DNA of 64,000 nt. It comes from Nakamurella endophytica. GTDB taxonomy: Bacteria; Actinomycetota; Actinomycetes; Mycobacteriales; Nakamurellaceae. Position 1 is the first letter of the stretch. Every line of letters starts with the position of its first letter. The translations under genes were made by a program, and so were the position numbers. Location: positions 62,001 through 126,000 of the forward strand of contig NZ_BMNA01000007.1 of the NCBI RefSeq assembly GCF_014646215.1, given 5' to 3'. The notes under the pieces are model-generated. The model was not told the DNA's origin. It worked only from the letters and a program-made list of their open reading frames with translations, and did not search any database. Positions 17,744-25,561 of this stretch are shown piece after piece.

Positions 17744-18109
17744 ATGGCCGGCCCGAAGACCCTTCCCCTGCTCGATCCGGCATGCTGCGCCCCGCTGGTC
17801 CGCGCCCCGCTGGACGCCGCGGCCGCCACCAGCCTGGCCCGGACGCTCAAGGCGCTCGCCGACCCGGCCCGGCTCCGGCTCCTGTCGATGGTCGCCGCCC
17901 ACGAGGGCGGCGAGGCCTGCGTCTGCGACCTCACCGAACCGCTCGGCCTGACCCAGCCGACCGTCTCGCACCACCTCAAGGTCCTCGTCGACGCCGGCCT
18001 GCTCACCCGGGACAAACGCGGCGTGTGGGCCTACTACGCCCTGGTCCCCGGCGCCCTCGACGCGGTGGCTGCGGTCCTCACCAGCCAGGACGTCGCCGTC
18101 CGGATCTGA
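17744..18109 (+). CDS. arsR: As(III)-responsive repressor ArsR
   Basis: ATG 17744 gives 121 residues starting MAGPKTLPLLDPACCAPLV, the usual N-terminus of actinomycete ArsR; the frame is open further upstream. The winged helix is LKALADPARLRLLSMV, CDLTEPLGLTQPTVSHHLKV. Candidate As(III) ligands are the N-terminal vicinal CC and Cys in EACVCDL, the arrangement described for Corynebacterium-type ArsR. It represses the divergent arsM operon and itself through the boxes at 17670-17724. Confidence 0.92.
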   Translation: MAGPKTLPLLDPACCAPLVRAPLDAAAATSLARTLKALADPARLRLLSMVAAHEGGEACVCDLTEPLGLTQPTVSHHLKVLVDAGLLTRDKRGVWAYYALVPGALDAVAAVLTSQDVAVRI

Positions 18110-18128
18110 CCAGGGCCGAGCCCGGCGG

Positions 18129-18302
18129 TCACCGCGTGACGGTGGGCACACCGAAACGCAGGGTGCGCAGCTCGCCGTAGAGGATGGCGATCTGCGCCTG
18201 CAAGGCGCGGTTCTCGGCGGTCAACGCCCGATTCCGGTCATGTGCCAGTGACAGTCGTGCAGCAGTGTCTGCTCGCTGGCCCGCTCGCCAGTCGGCGGAG
18301 CG
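18129..18302 (-). pseudogene. Coiled-coil C-terminal remnant, possibly of a TnpC/DUF6262-type transposition protein
   Basis: The last 55 or so codons before TGA at 18131-18129 read RNRALTAENRALQAQIAILY and GELRTLRFG, a leucine/alanine coiled coil preceded by ADTAARLSLAHD. No start or preceding domain can be found; the frame upstream becomes nonsense. Such an ending resembles the DNA-binding accessory proteins (TnpC, DUF6262) of Tn554-like elements, which often carry arsenic genes. Family membership is a guess from pattern. It lies exactly between arsR and the right half of the split helix-turn-helix gene. Confidence 0.4.
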
Positions 18303-18378
18303 CCCGCGGTGGTGGCCGGCGCCGGCGCTCGAGGTAGGTCGGCCAGCAGTATGGGATGGGTGTAGACGCCGACGTCCG

Positions 18379-18540
18379 TACGCCCTGGTCCGCAGCGGTG
18401 AGCTGCGAGCCATCCAGATCGGCAACCGCAACCAGTGGCGGGTCGAACGGGCCAAGCTCGAGGAGTACATCGAGCAGGCGTACCGGCGGGCGGTGGACAA
18501 CCTGGGCAACCTGCCGGCGGAGCCGCCCGAGGAAGCGTGA
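18379..18540 (+). pseudogene. C-terminal fragment of a helix-turn-helix gene
   Basis: The 53 codons from 18379 read YALVRSGELRAIQIGNRNQW and continue to EEYIEQAYRRA, matching the intact gene at 9760 from its residue 28 onward and ending in the same acidic PPEEA style. The upstream part of the gene is missing. The complementary N-terminal piece is at 9620-9676. Together they would restore all but about nine residues of one protein. Confidence 0.65.
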
Positions 18541-18563
18541 CCGCAGCACCTACTATCTCGAAC

Positions 18564-18887
18564 ATGCGTTCGACTGACGGGCTCAGGTCGGTTCGCGGGT
18601 ACGAGCTGAGCGGGCGTCACTTCGGCCGGCACGGAGCCGAAAGGCTGATCGAGTTCATGCCGTCCCGCTGCCCGGGCGGGCACGAGCTCATCGAGAACAC
18701 GGTGCTGGTCGGGACGCATCCGTGCCTGTGCCTGTGCGCGGCTCCGGTGACGTGCCATCGGACGTAGCGGTGCCGGGTGTGCGACGCCTGCTGGGTGTAC
18801 CCCGCATGCACCGGGCATCCGCGGTGGCCCGAGTGGGACGGCGTCGATCCGCCACCCCGCCGGGGCCGCCGGCCGCGCATGGGCTAG
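18564..18887 (+). pseudogene. Small Cys-rich zinc-ribbon-like protein interrupted by an in-frame TAG
   Basis: From ATG 18564 the frame encodes MRSTDGLRSVRGYELSGRHF and then a Cys/His series: SRCPGGHELI, HPCLCLCAAPVTCHRT. TAG at 18765-18767 stops it, but the same frame continues convincingly: RCRVCDACWVYPACTGHPRW, PEWDG and a basic tail to TAG at 18885. A Trp (TGG) at the stop position would give CHRTWRCRVC, a natural zinc-finger spacing. So the intact protein would be 107 residues. The gene may be a nonsense pseudogene, a sequencing error, or a truncated 67-residue protein. No family is recognised. A TACTAT -10-like box lies just before the ATG. Confidence 0.55.
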
Positions 18888-18936
18888 ACGGTATGGGGGT
18901 CAAGGCCGATCCGCCCCGACCCCCATACCGTCTAGC
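18883..18936. terminator. 19-bp perfect hairpin, bidirectional terminator
   Basis: CTAGACGGTATGGGGGTC (18884-18901) pairs perfectly with GACCCCCATACCGTCTAG (18918-18935), extended by one outer G-C pair, with a 16-nt loop. The TAG of the plus-strand gene (18885-18887) and the TAG of the convergent minus-strand gene (18934-18932) both lie inside the stem, at mirror positions. Confidence 0.8.
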
Positions 18937-19243
18937 GCTCCAACTCTCGGCCGTCATCCGCGGCGCCGCGGTGCCGGTCGTCGTCGCGGCCGCGGCGCGC
19001 GTCGGCGCTGCGTCGCGCTGCCGCGGACTGCTGCTGCTGCAGGTTGGCGCGGTACCGGTCGGTCATCCGGGCGGTCCGTTCGTTGAGGTCGACGAGGCGT
19101 TCCAGGGCCTGGACCAGCCGTTCGGCCACCGGGGCCGTCGACCATCCACCGGGTGGCGGTGACCCGGGGAACGGCAGCCGTGCCGGCAGGAGCAGTGGAT
19201 CGGTGTCGCGGTGGGGGCGGCGCGGTGGGCCGGGGGTGGTCAT
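18932..19243 (-). CDS. Hypothetical protein, last gene of the conjugation operon
   Basis: The 103-residue product has a Pro-rich N-terminus, then a helix predicted to be coiled (ERLVQALERLVDLNERTARM, TDRYRANLQQQQ) and a very polar Arg/Asp tail. No signal peptide or membrane span. I do not recognise the family. It follows the lipoprotein gene by about 20 bp and ends in the shared terminator hairpin, so it closes the 13.6-kb minus-strand operon. Confidence 0.6.
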   Translation of the reverse strand: MTTPGPPRRPHRDTDPLLLPARLPFPGSPPPGGWSTAPVAERLVQALERLVDLNERTARMTDRYRANLQQQQSAAARRSADARRGRDDDRHRGAADDGRELER

Positions 19244-19262
19244 CGCGAAAGGTTCCTTCCGG

Positions 19263-19901
19263 TCAGTAGTCGCGGCTGGCGATGCGCCAGCCGCCGTCGG
19301 TGCGGACGGCGGTGAGGGTGACCGCCAGCGCCTCGTCCGCGGGGTCGGTGCCGGTGGCGCAGGTGGTGTGCAGGGTGCCGGCGGCCTGGACGTGGACGGT
19401 GGTGTCGGTGCGGGGCGCTTCGGGTGGGATCACGGCGGCGGCGTCGTCGACGCGGGCGGTGCAGCGGCGGTCGACGAAGTCCTGCCAGGCCATGCCGGGG
19501 CCGCGGCCGTCCCGCCGCAGCTGCAGGTTCTGTTGGGCGAGCTGGTCGGTGACGTAGGAGGCGGTGCGGTCGATCCAGGCGTCGGCCGCGCCGGTGAAGC
19601 TGGCCGTCCGGTAGGCGACCAGCCAGGCCACCGCCAGCTGCTCGACCGTGGCGTCCGGGTCCTCGGCCGTGAGCGAACTGGCCGGGCTGGTCGACGGGGA
19701 TGCCGGCGCGGCGATGGTCGTCTCGATGCCGGTCGCGGTCGCGGTCGTGGTCGGTGCCGGGCTGGGGGCAGTGAGCCGGACGGTCGGTGGCGCGCCCGCC
19801 GTGGGCGTGCCGGCGGGTGCTGCGCACGCGGCCGTCCCCGCGGTGATGCCGGCGGCCAGGAAGGTCAGCAGCAGCCGGCTGGCGTCGGTGCGCCCGTTCA
19901 T
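19263..19901 (-). CDS. Conjugation-operon lipoprotein, NTF2-like
   Basis: ATG 19901 overlaps the upstream stop as ATGA; 212 residues. The signal sequence ends in a lipobox-like GTAACA, followed by a Thr/Ser/Pro linker. The C-terminal 130 residues (VEQLAVAWLVAYRTASFTGA, ending VRTDGGWRIASRDY) have the small alpha/beta layout of NTF2-like conjugation proteins of Gram-positive type IV systems. It is probably an envelope component of the mating channel. Its position after the NlpC/P60 hydrolase supports this. No specific family name is certain. Confidence 0.7.
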   Translation of the reverse strand: MNGRTDASRLLLTFLAAGITAGTAACAAPAGTPTAGAPPTVRLTAPSPAPTTTATATGIETTIAAPASPSTSPASSLTAEDPDATVEQLAVAWLVAYRTASFTGAADAWIDRTASYVTDQLAQQNLQLRRDGRGPGMAWQDFVDRRCTARVDDAAAVIPPEAPRTDTTVHVQAAGTLHTTCATGTDPADEALAVTLTAVRTDGGWRIASRDY

Positions 19902-21022
19902 GCGCCCGGCCGGACGGCGCCGATGAACTCGGCGCCGCGGTTGCCGCCCCAGATGCCGCTGCTGATCTTGACGACGTCGCCGGACTGTGGCGCCTCGACC
20001 ATGCGGTCGTCGCCGAGGTAGATGCCGACGTGGTGGATGCCGTTGGCGGCGCCGTTGCTGGAGTACAGCAGCAGGTCGCCGGGCTGCAAGGTGGTCCGGT
20101 CGGTCAGGTGTGGGAAGGCGGCCCAGATCGCCTGGGTCTGGTGCGGGACGGCGACGCCGATGCCGGCGTAGGCGTAGAGGGCGAGGCCGGAGCAGTCGAA
20201 GCCGACCTTGGCGTAGTCGCCGTGGGCGTCGGCCACTCCCCCGTCGTGTATGCCGAGTGTGGGGCCGTTGGCGTCTCCGCCGCCCCAGGAGTAGGTCACG
20301 CCGAGCTGGCTCAGCGCTCGGTTGATCACCGTCTCCGCGCGAGGGTTGGACGGCAGGCTGATCGAGGTTCCGCCGGCGGCGCCCGCGGCCGGTGTCGTGG
20401 TGCAGGTGCGGCCCTCGACGGCGCCGACGACCTGGTTGGCCGGCTGCTCCCACTTGGCGTAGGCGTCGGGGGTCTCGGACTGCTGCACCCGCTGCGCGGC
20501 CACGGTGACCGGCAGCTGCTCCCACCCGGGGATATCGAGCAGGCCGGGCTGGCCGGCCTGCCCGCCGGTATAGAACATCGCCGCGGACTTGGCCGGATCG
20601 AGCCGGTCGGCCAGCGGCCCCCAGGCGTCCAGCTGCTGGAACAGCCCCCGGGAGGACGACATCTGGCCGTTGGCCATCGTGTCGCCGTAGTTCAAGGTGC
20701 GCAGGGTCGACTCCTGCATGGCGGTGGCCACCGCCACGACCCAGCCCCGCTCCGGCACCCCCAGCGCCTTGCCTTGGCCGACGATGACCGCGGCGTTGTC
20801 CAGCTGGTCCCCGGAGAACCCGGCAACGTCTTGACCGGTGGTTGATCCAGCCGATCCGCCGCTGCCGGAGGCCGGTGCGGTGGTGCAGACAACGCCGGGC
20901 TGCCCGCCCGGCGGTGCCGCCTGCGCCTCGTCCTCGCTGCCGAACAGGACGGCGACCAGCATCGACAGCAGCAGCACGGGCACCAGGACGACGGCGAGTC
21001 CCGCCCCGATCAGCCGCTTCAC
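19898..21022 (-). CDS. NlpC/P60 peptidoglycan hydrolase of the conjugation apparatus
   Basis: The 374-residue exported protein has an N-terminal membrane helix (LVPVLLLSMLVAVLF), a central transglycosylase-like region (NAAVIVGQGKALGVPERGWV, ATAMQESTLR, SSRGLFQQ) and a C-terminal NlpC/P60 domain. The last has catalytic Cys in FDCSGLALYAYAG, His in HHVGIYLGDDRMVEAP and the SWGG pattern. Two-domain hydrolases of this kind (VirB1/TcpG-like) open the peptidoglycan for the secretion channel. It lies in the type IV operon and overlaps the following lipoprotein gene. Confidence 0.9.
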   Translation of the reverse strand: MKRLIGAGLAVVLVPVLLLSMLVAVLFGSEDEAQAAPPGGQPGVVCTTAPASGSGGSAGSTTGQDVAGFSGDQLDNAAVIVGQGKALGVPERGWVVAVATAMQESTLRTLNYGDTMANGQMSSSRGLFQQLDAWGPLADRLDPAKSAAMFYTGGQAGQPGLLDIPGWEQLPVTVAAQRVQQSETPDAYAKWEQPANQVVGAVEGRTCTTTPAAGAAGGTSISLPSNPRAETVINRALSQLGVTYSWGGGDANGPTLGIHDGGVADAHGDYAKVGFDCSGLALYAYAGIGVAVPHQTQAIWAAFPHLTDRTTLQPGDLLLYSSNGAANGIHHVGIYLGDDRMVEAPQSGDVVKISSGIWGGNRGAEFIGAVRPGA

Positions 21023-21067
21023 GTCACGTCCCCGGCGTACCTGCTGGCAATGCTGGCATTACCGGCA

Positions 21068-21250
21068 TCACCAGTAGCAGCGCTCAATGTCGCGGCCGAT
21101 GGCGGCGTCCCGGTCCCGTCGACGCTGCTCCTCGTAGATCTCGCGGTCGCGGCGGCGTTCCTGCTCACGGGTCCGGTCATCCTCCTGCCGGGCCCGCTCC
21201 AGTTGGTCACGGCGGTCGTCGTCGTCGCGGATGCGGTCGAGCCAGCTCAT
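21068..21250 (-). CDS. Small highly charged hypothetical protein
   Basis: ATG 21250, preceded by GAAGGA, encodes 60 residues that are almost half Arg, Asp or Glu (RIRDDDDRRDQLERARQEDD), predicted to form one long helix. Its start overlaps the previous stop as ATGA, so it is translated as part of the conjugation operon. No function is known; it could be a coupling or assembly adaptor. Confidence 0.6.
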   Translation of the reverse strand: MSWLDRIRDDDDRRDQLERARQEDDRTREQERRRDREIYEEQRRRDRDAAIGRDIERCYW

Positions 21251-22086
21251 GGTCGGGTCCTTCCGGTGGTGGGCGATGAGGCTGGGGCCTTGGTCGAACG
21301 GCTGGGCTTGCCGTTCTTGGCCGGTGCGCTCTTGGGTGTCGGTGGGATGGGCGGTGCGAGTTGCCGGGTGCGGGCGAGTCGGTAGTCGGCGCCGCCGGCG
21401 GCGGCGGCCTGGGTGCTCCAGCGGCGGTGCGCCTGGGCGGCGAACGCGGTGTCCAGCGCGCAGGTCTCGGTGCAGCGGGCGCCGCGCAACCAGACGGCCC
21501 ATCGGGCGCCGGCGGCCTTGTGCAGCTGGTCGTGCCAGAGCACGGCGGCGTCGTAGCGGCCCTCGTCGACCCAGACGTTCTGCCAGGCCACGTAGAACCC
21601 GGCGAGCTCCTCGGCGAGGGCGTCGTGCCGGTCCCAGCAGGCCGGGATCGCGTCGGTGAGCTGGTAGGTGGCCACCAGCCACGACACCCACTTGGCGAGC
21701 TCGGCGTGCGCGGCCGCGGCGTCGGCGGCCGGGTGGCGTTCGTAGCGAAACCGCAGGTGCTTGCCGGCGCCGGTGCCGTCCTGGTCGTGGCGGTCAGCGC
21801 TGATGAGCTGGTCCAGCTCGTCGATGCGTTGGGTGAGCACGTGCAGCTGCTGCAGCGCCTCGTCGAGCAGTTCCTCGGGCGTGTTCCCCCACGGCGGAGC
21901 CGGCGCGGCCGGCCTGGATCCTGCAGCGGCGGCGGCGTCCGCGCCGCCGGGCGGTGCGGACAAGTCCGCGTCGTCGGCGATGAACCCGCCGGCGTCGGGC
22001 ACCGGGTACAGCCGACGCACCGAGGCGTCCGTGGCGTAGCCGGCGGGATCTGAGGGCTCGTCGGGGCCGTCGGGTGGCTGGGTCAT
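21247..22086 (-). CDS. DUF4913-like protein of the conjugation operon
   Basis: The 279-residue cytoplasmic protein has an acidic, Pro-rich N-terminus, a helix (LLDEALQQLHVLTQRIDELD) and a conserved region with ELAKWVSWLVATYQL, IPACWDRHDALAEELAGFYV and AWQNVWVD. That region matches the DUF4913 pattern often found beside VirD4-like genes in actinomycete mobile elements. The tail is basic and Pro/Lys-rich. ATG 22086 overlaps the VirD4 stop by 4 bp. A role with the coupling protein is inferred from position only. Confidence 0.72.
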   Translation of the reverse strand: MTQPPDGPDEPSDPAGYATDASVRRLYPVPDAGGFIADDADLSAPPGGADAAAAAGSRPAAPAPPWGNTPEELLDEALQQLHVLTQRIDELDQLISADRHDQDGTGAGKHLRFRYERHPAADAAAAHAELAKWVSWLVATYQLTDAIPACWDRHDALAEELAGFYVAWQNVWVDEGRYDAAVLWHDQLHKAAGARWAVWLRGARCTETCALDTAFAAQAHRRWSTQAAAAGGADYRLARTRQLAPPIPPTPKSAPAKNGKPSRSTKAPASSPTTGRTRP

Positions 22087-23951
22087 GGTCGTCTCCTGGC
22101 CAGGGGCAGGTGGTGGGCGCGGGCGTCGTCGTAGTCCTCGGCGGCGCGGTGCACGTGCGCGGCATCGGGGCGCCGCCACCACGGGGTCAGCTCGATCTCC
22201 ACCGGGGGCATCTGGGAGGCGAGCACGATCGCCCGGCCGGGTGGGGTGTTGCGGACATCGGCGACGGTGCGGGTGGCCTGCCGGCGGCTGGACAGCGAGT
22301 GCACGGTTCCGGCGGTGTCGCGGGAGTAGGTAGCGACCTCGACGTCGCCGAACGCCTCGGCGACTTCCTTGCTGTCGGCGCCGCCCTCTCCCCCGCCGAC
22401 CATCATTCGCATCCCGGCGGCGGACCAGATGGCCTCGCCCTGGTCCCGGCCGTAGGCGCCGCGCAGCAGGGAGCGGGTCTGCACCACCATGTGGGCGCTG
22501 ATCCCCCAGCCGCGGGAGTCCGACAGCACCGTCTCCCAGTCCGGCAACCGGCAGGTGTTCACCGACTCGTCCGCGATGATCGGCAGCGGTGGGTCCAGCC
22601 GGGCCCCGGTGGAGGCGGCGGCCAGATGCCGGGCGGCGTCGAGGATGTCGGCGACGATCAGGGACACGATCTTGGTGGCGCCGGCCAGCATCGTGTTGTG
22701 GGTGAGCAGGTACAGGCTGTCGGTGCCCTCGGCGAGCCAACGGGTCGCGTTGAACGCCCGGGACGGCCGGTGGTCGATCACGGCCAGCACCTGCGGGGTG
22801 GACATGCCGTCGAACGCCGAGCGGACCGACAGGTAGGACCCTTCCCGTTGCCGGTCCGGGGTCTTGCGGACCGAGGCCAGTTCCTCGGCGTAGAGCTGGT
22901 AACCGCGGGACGAGCCGCGGATGATCTGCTCCGGCCGCTGATCCAGGGGGTTGTAGACCCAACCCAGCAGCTCGGTCACGGTGGCGTCGGCCAGGCCGGC
23001 GGCGTGCAGCAGGGCCCGGACGACGCGGCGGCCGTCGGCGGCGAAGTCGGCGTGCGGGTCTGGGCCGGCGGCGCGTTCGGTGAGCACCTTGGTGCGGGCC
23101 TCGGCGATGTTCGGGTCGGCGCAGCCCTGGATCGGCGTCCAGGACAGCTCGGGGAACACCCCACCGGACAGGCGCAGCGGGTCGAACACCCGCAGTCCGC
23201 CGCGGTCGGCGGCCGCCGCCCACGTGCACCGCAAGATGTCGGTCTTGGTGGTGGACACCACCTGTCGGCCCTCCCAGTCCAGCACGGCCGGGATGACCAC
23301 CGAGGTCGTCTTGCCCGACTCGGACAGGCCGGTGACGATCGAGGACGTCTCGATGGCCCGCCACACGTCGCGGCCGCTGGCCACCGACCGGCCCAATCGG
23401 GCGCCCAGCTGCTCCGGCCGCAGTTCCCGCGGCGTGGTGGTGGCTGCCAGTTGGGGCCGCAGCGACCCGGCCCGGGCGCGCAGGCTGTCGGCGGTCATCG
23501 ACCGGGTCTCCTGCGCGCGGGTGGCCACCCCGGCCGTCGCCGGCCGGTGCACCCGCCGCACCAGCAGCACCGCCGTCGCGGCGACGGCGACCAGCCCGGT
23601 CAGCAGCACCGCGGTCAGCGCCCACACCAGCACCGGCCCCGGCCGGCCGGCCGGCTCGGGCCAGCCCCGGGTCGGGTCACCGGGGTGAGCGAGCATGCCG
23701 ACGGCGGCCGCGGCCGGCGAACCGGCGTCCGGCCAGCCGCGCCCGGTGACCAGGTAGGCCAGATGCCCGGCCAGCAACGGCGCCGCCAGCATCGCCGCGG
23801 CCAGCACGGCCCCGCCGGCCAGCAGCAGCCAGGTGCCGGACGACGCGCCGGCGGTCACCGAGCGGCTGTCCCCGTGCACGGGCTGTCCGGCGTCTGCGCC
23901 GCTTCCGCCGGTTCCGGTTGCTCGCAGGCGGGTCGGCAAGGAGCGGGTCAC
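22083..23951 (-). CDS. VirD4/TraG-type conjugative coupling ATPase
   Basis: GTG 23951 overlaps the VirB4 stop as GTGA, giving 622 residues. Two N-terminal membrane helices (near residues 42-66 and 107-131) precede the ATPase domain. Walker A is GLSESGKTT (about 208-216) and Walker B is LPIIADES, followed by the VVQTRSLLRGAYGRD region typical of TraG/VirD4. Coupling proteins bring relaxase-bound DNA to the channel and power translocation. It stands after the VirB4-like gene in an actinomycete SCO6880-type order. No relaxase gene lies in the window. Confidence 0.9.
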   Translation of the reverse strand: MTRSLPTRLRATGTGGSGADAGQPVHGDSRSVTAGASSGTWLLLAGGAVLAAAMLAAPLLAGHLAYLVTGRGWPDAGSPAAAAVGMLAHPGDPTRGWPEPAGRPGPVLVWALTAVLLTGLVAVAATAVLLVRRVHRPATAGVATRAQETRSMTADSLRARAGSLRPQLAATTTPRELRPEQLGARLGRSVASGRDVWRAIETSSIVTGLSESGKTTSVVIPAVLDWEGRQVVSTTKTDILRCTWAAAADRGGLRVFDPLRLSGGVFPELSWTPIQGCADPNIAEARTKVLTERAAGPDPHADFAADGRRVVRALLHAAGLADATVTELLGWVYNPLDQRPEQIIRGSSRGYQLYAEELASVRKTPDRQREGSYLSVRSAFDGMSTPQVLAVIDHRPSRAFNATRWLAEGTDSLYLLTHNTMLAGATKIVSLIVADILDAARHLAAASTGARLDPPLPIIADESVNTCRLPDWETVLSDSRGWGISAHMVVQTRSLLRGAYGRDQGEAIWSAAGMRMMVGGGEGGADSKEVAEAFGDVEVATYSRDTAGTVHSLSSRRQATRTVADVRNTPPGRAIVLASQMPPVEIELTPWWRRPDAAHVHRAAEDYDDARAHHLPLARRRP

Positions 23952-25561
23952 GTCGGGTCCCCGGTGGCGTGCTGCTCGAGCAGGGCGTCCCACTCGGCGT
24001 CGGAGATGTCGTCGATGCCGGCGATCACCTTCATCCGGGAATCGGTGTTGACCAGCGGCCGCTCCACCGAGGACAAGATGTGCTTGACCACCGCGGTGCG
24101 CTCGCCGATCTTCCACAGGCCCACGCCCTGCTTGAGGAACCGCAGCAAGTCCTCCTGCACGTCCGACAGGCTCATCAGCGCACCAGTGACCGGCAGCGCC
24201 GCCTCGCCCTGCCGGTAGGCGATCTTGATACCGGTGTCCTCCAGCAGACCCGTTGCCAAATTGCGGGTCTCGCTGCCGGCGTCGCCGATCGCGTCCAGGT
24301 CGGTGAACCGGTGAAAGGCGATCCAGTTGGCGATTCCGTACAGCCGGGAGAGCTTCCACTGCTCCTGGAAGCGGCGCAGCAGCGGCAGGTACCGCATCGC
24401 CATCCACGCCTCGTCGTAGCCGACCAGCCGCCGCGGAGCGTCCGGGTGCATCAGCTCGGCCTCCATCGCCGACTGCGCGCACACCATCGACAGCACCGTC
24501 AGCATCTCGTTGTGCCGCACCCGGTTCAGGTCGACCACGGTGCCCAGCGCCCGGAAGTCGAAGGCCAGGTTGCGCGGCTCGGTGGAGTCGAACATGCCCG
24601 ACAACGACCCGGTCACCAGCTCGGCCAGCGCCAGCCGCACGTCTTGGGCCTGGTCGGCCAGGTCCGCGGCGTCCAGGCCGAGCTCGACAGCGCGGTGCTG
24701 CCACCGCTGCGGCGTGACCAGATGACCCAGCAGCGACGGCAAGGACACCGGCGCGAGGTGGGTCGATGCGCCGTCATCGGCGCCGGTGGCGGCGTCCAAC
24801 GCCCACCCGATCACCGAGCGTTCCACCGGTCGCATCCCGCGGCGCAGCGCCACCTGAAGCAGCCCCTCCAGCAGTGCGATCCGGCGGGAGCGGTTGCCGG
24901 CGCGGTGCTCGACGTCGTTCTGCTCCGGGTGCCGGCGCACCTCCGCCAGCGGGTTCAGCCGCACCAACTGGCCTGGGCCGATCCGCAGCGGCTCGATGCC
25001 CAGCGCGGCGCACAGGTCCTCGTACTCGGGTTTGACCTGCACCCACGAGAACGAGATGCCGAACACCAGCAGTCGCAGGATCAGCGACTTCATCAGCGCG
25101 GACTTGCCGGCGCCGATCTCCCCGACCAGCGCCATGTTCGGCGAGGAGATCACCCCGGCCGCGTACAGCTCGAACGGGTCGAACAGAAAGCTGGCCTGGG
25201 AGAACAGGTCCTGCCCGACGTAGGCGCCGGGTACCCCTAGGCCGGGGTCCATGATCCACGGGTAGATGCCCTTGAGCATCCGCGACGGCGCGGTGTGCGC
25301 CTGCAGCCGCATCCGCCCCCACAACCGGCCTGAGCCGGTGCCTTTCGCGCCGCGGCGGTCCAGCCCGGTGCCGCGGATCAGCCGTTCGAGGCGGCGCTGC
25401 TCCTGCTCGGCCGAGCGTGCGGCGGCGGCCGCGGCCGCGGCGGCGTCCCGCTGCGCCAGGCGGCGGGCGACCTCACCGGGCACCGTCACCCCGGGCAGGG
25501 CGCCGATCGCGGCCGCGCGAGTGCGGCGGACCGGCCGGGCGGGTCGTTCGGTGGTGGTCAT
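23948..25561 (-). CDS. VirB4-like conjugation ATPase
   Basis: The 537-residue protein has a basic, Ala-rich coiled N-terminus and then an ATPase domain with Walker A VGEIGAGKSALMKS (about 147-158) and Walker B LVGYDEAW. The segment ENRNLA-like TEPRNLAFDFRALG and the terminal GVGLWKIGERTAVVKH are typical of VirB4/TraC C-terminal domains. VirB4 energises channel and pilus assembly. The classical N-terminal VirB4 half is absent here and is supplied by the preceding SCO6880-like gene, which overlaps it by 4 bp. So VirB4 is encoded as two polypeptides. Confidence 0.88.
   Translation of the reverse strand: MTTTERPARPVRRTRAAAIGALPGVTVPGEVARRLAQRDAAAAAAAAARSAEQEQRRLERLIRGTGLDRRGAKGTGSGRLWGRMRLQAHTAPSRMLKGIYPWIMDPGLGVPGAYVGQDLFSQASFLFDPFELYAAGVISSPNMALVGEIGAGKSALMKSLILRLLVFGISFSWVQVKPEYEDLCAALGIEPLRIGPGQLVRLNPLAEVRRHPEQNDVEHRAGNRSRRIALLEGLLQVALRRGMRPVERSVIGWALDAATGADDGASTHLAPVSLPSLLGHLVTPQRWQHRAVELGLDAADLADQAQDVRLALAELVTGSLSGMFDSTEPRNLAFDFRALGTVVDLNRVRHNEMLTVLSMVCAQSAMEAELMHPDAPRRLVGYDEAWMAMRYLPLLRRFQEQWKLSRLYGIANWIAFHRFTDLDAIGDAGSETRNLATGLLEDTGIKIAYRQGEAALPVTGALMSLSDVQEDLLRFLKQGVGLWKIGERTAVVKHILSSVERPLVNTDSRMKVIAGIDDISDAEWDALLEQHATGDPT

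Noticed and set aside
22074-24218. Plus-strand open frame of 714 codons opposite virD4
   Set aside because: Shadow of the coupling ATPase; the minus-strand gene has intact Walker motifs.
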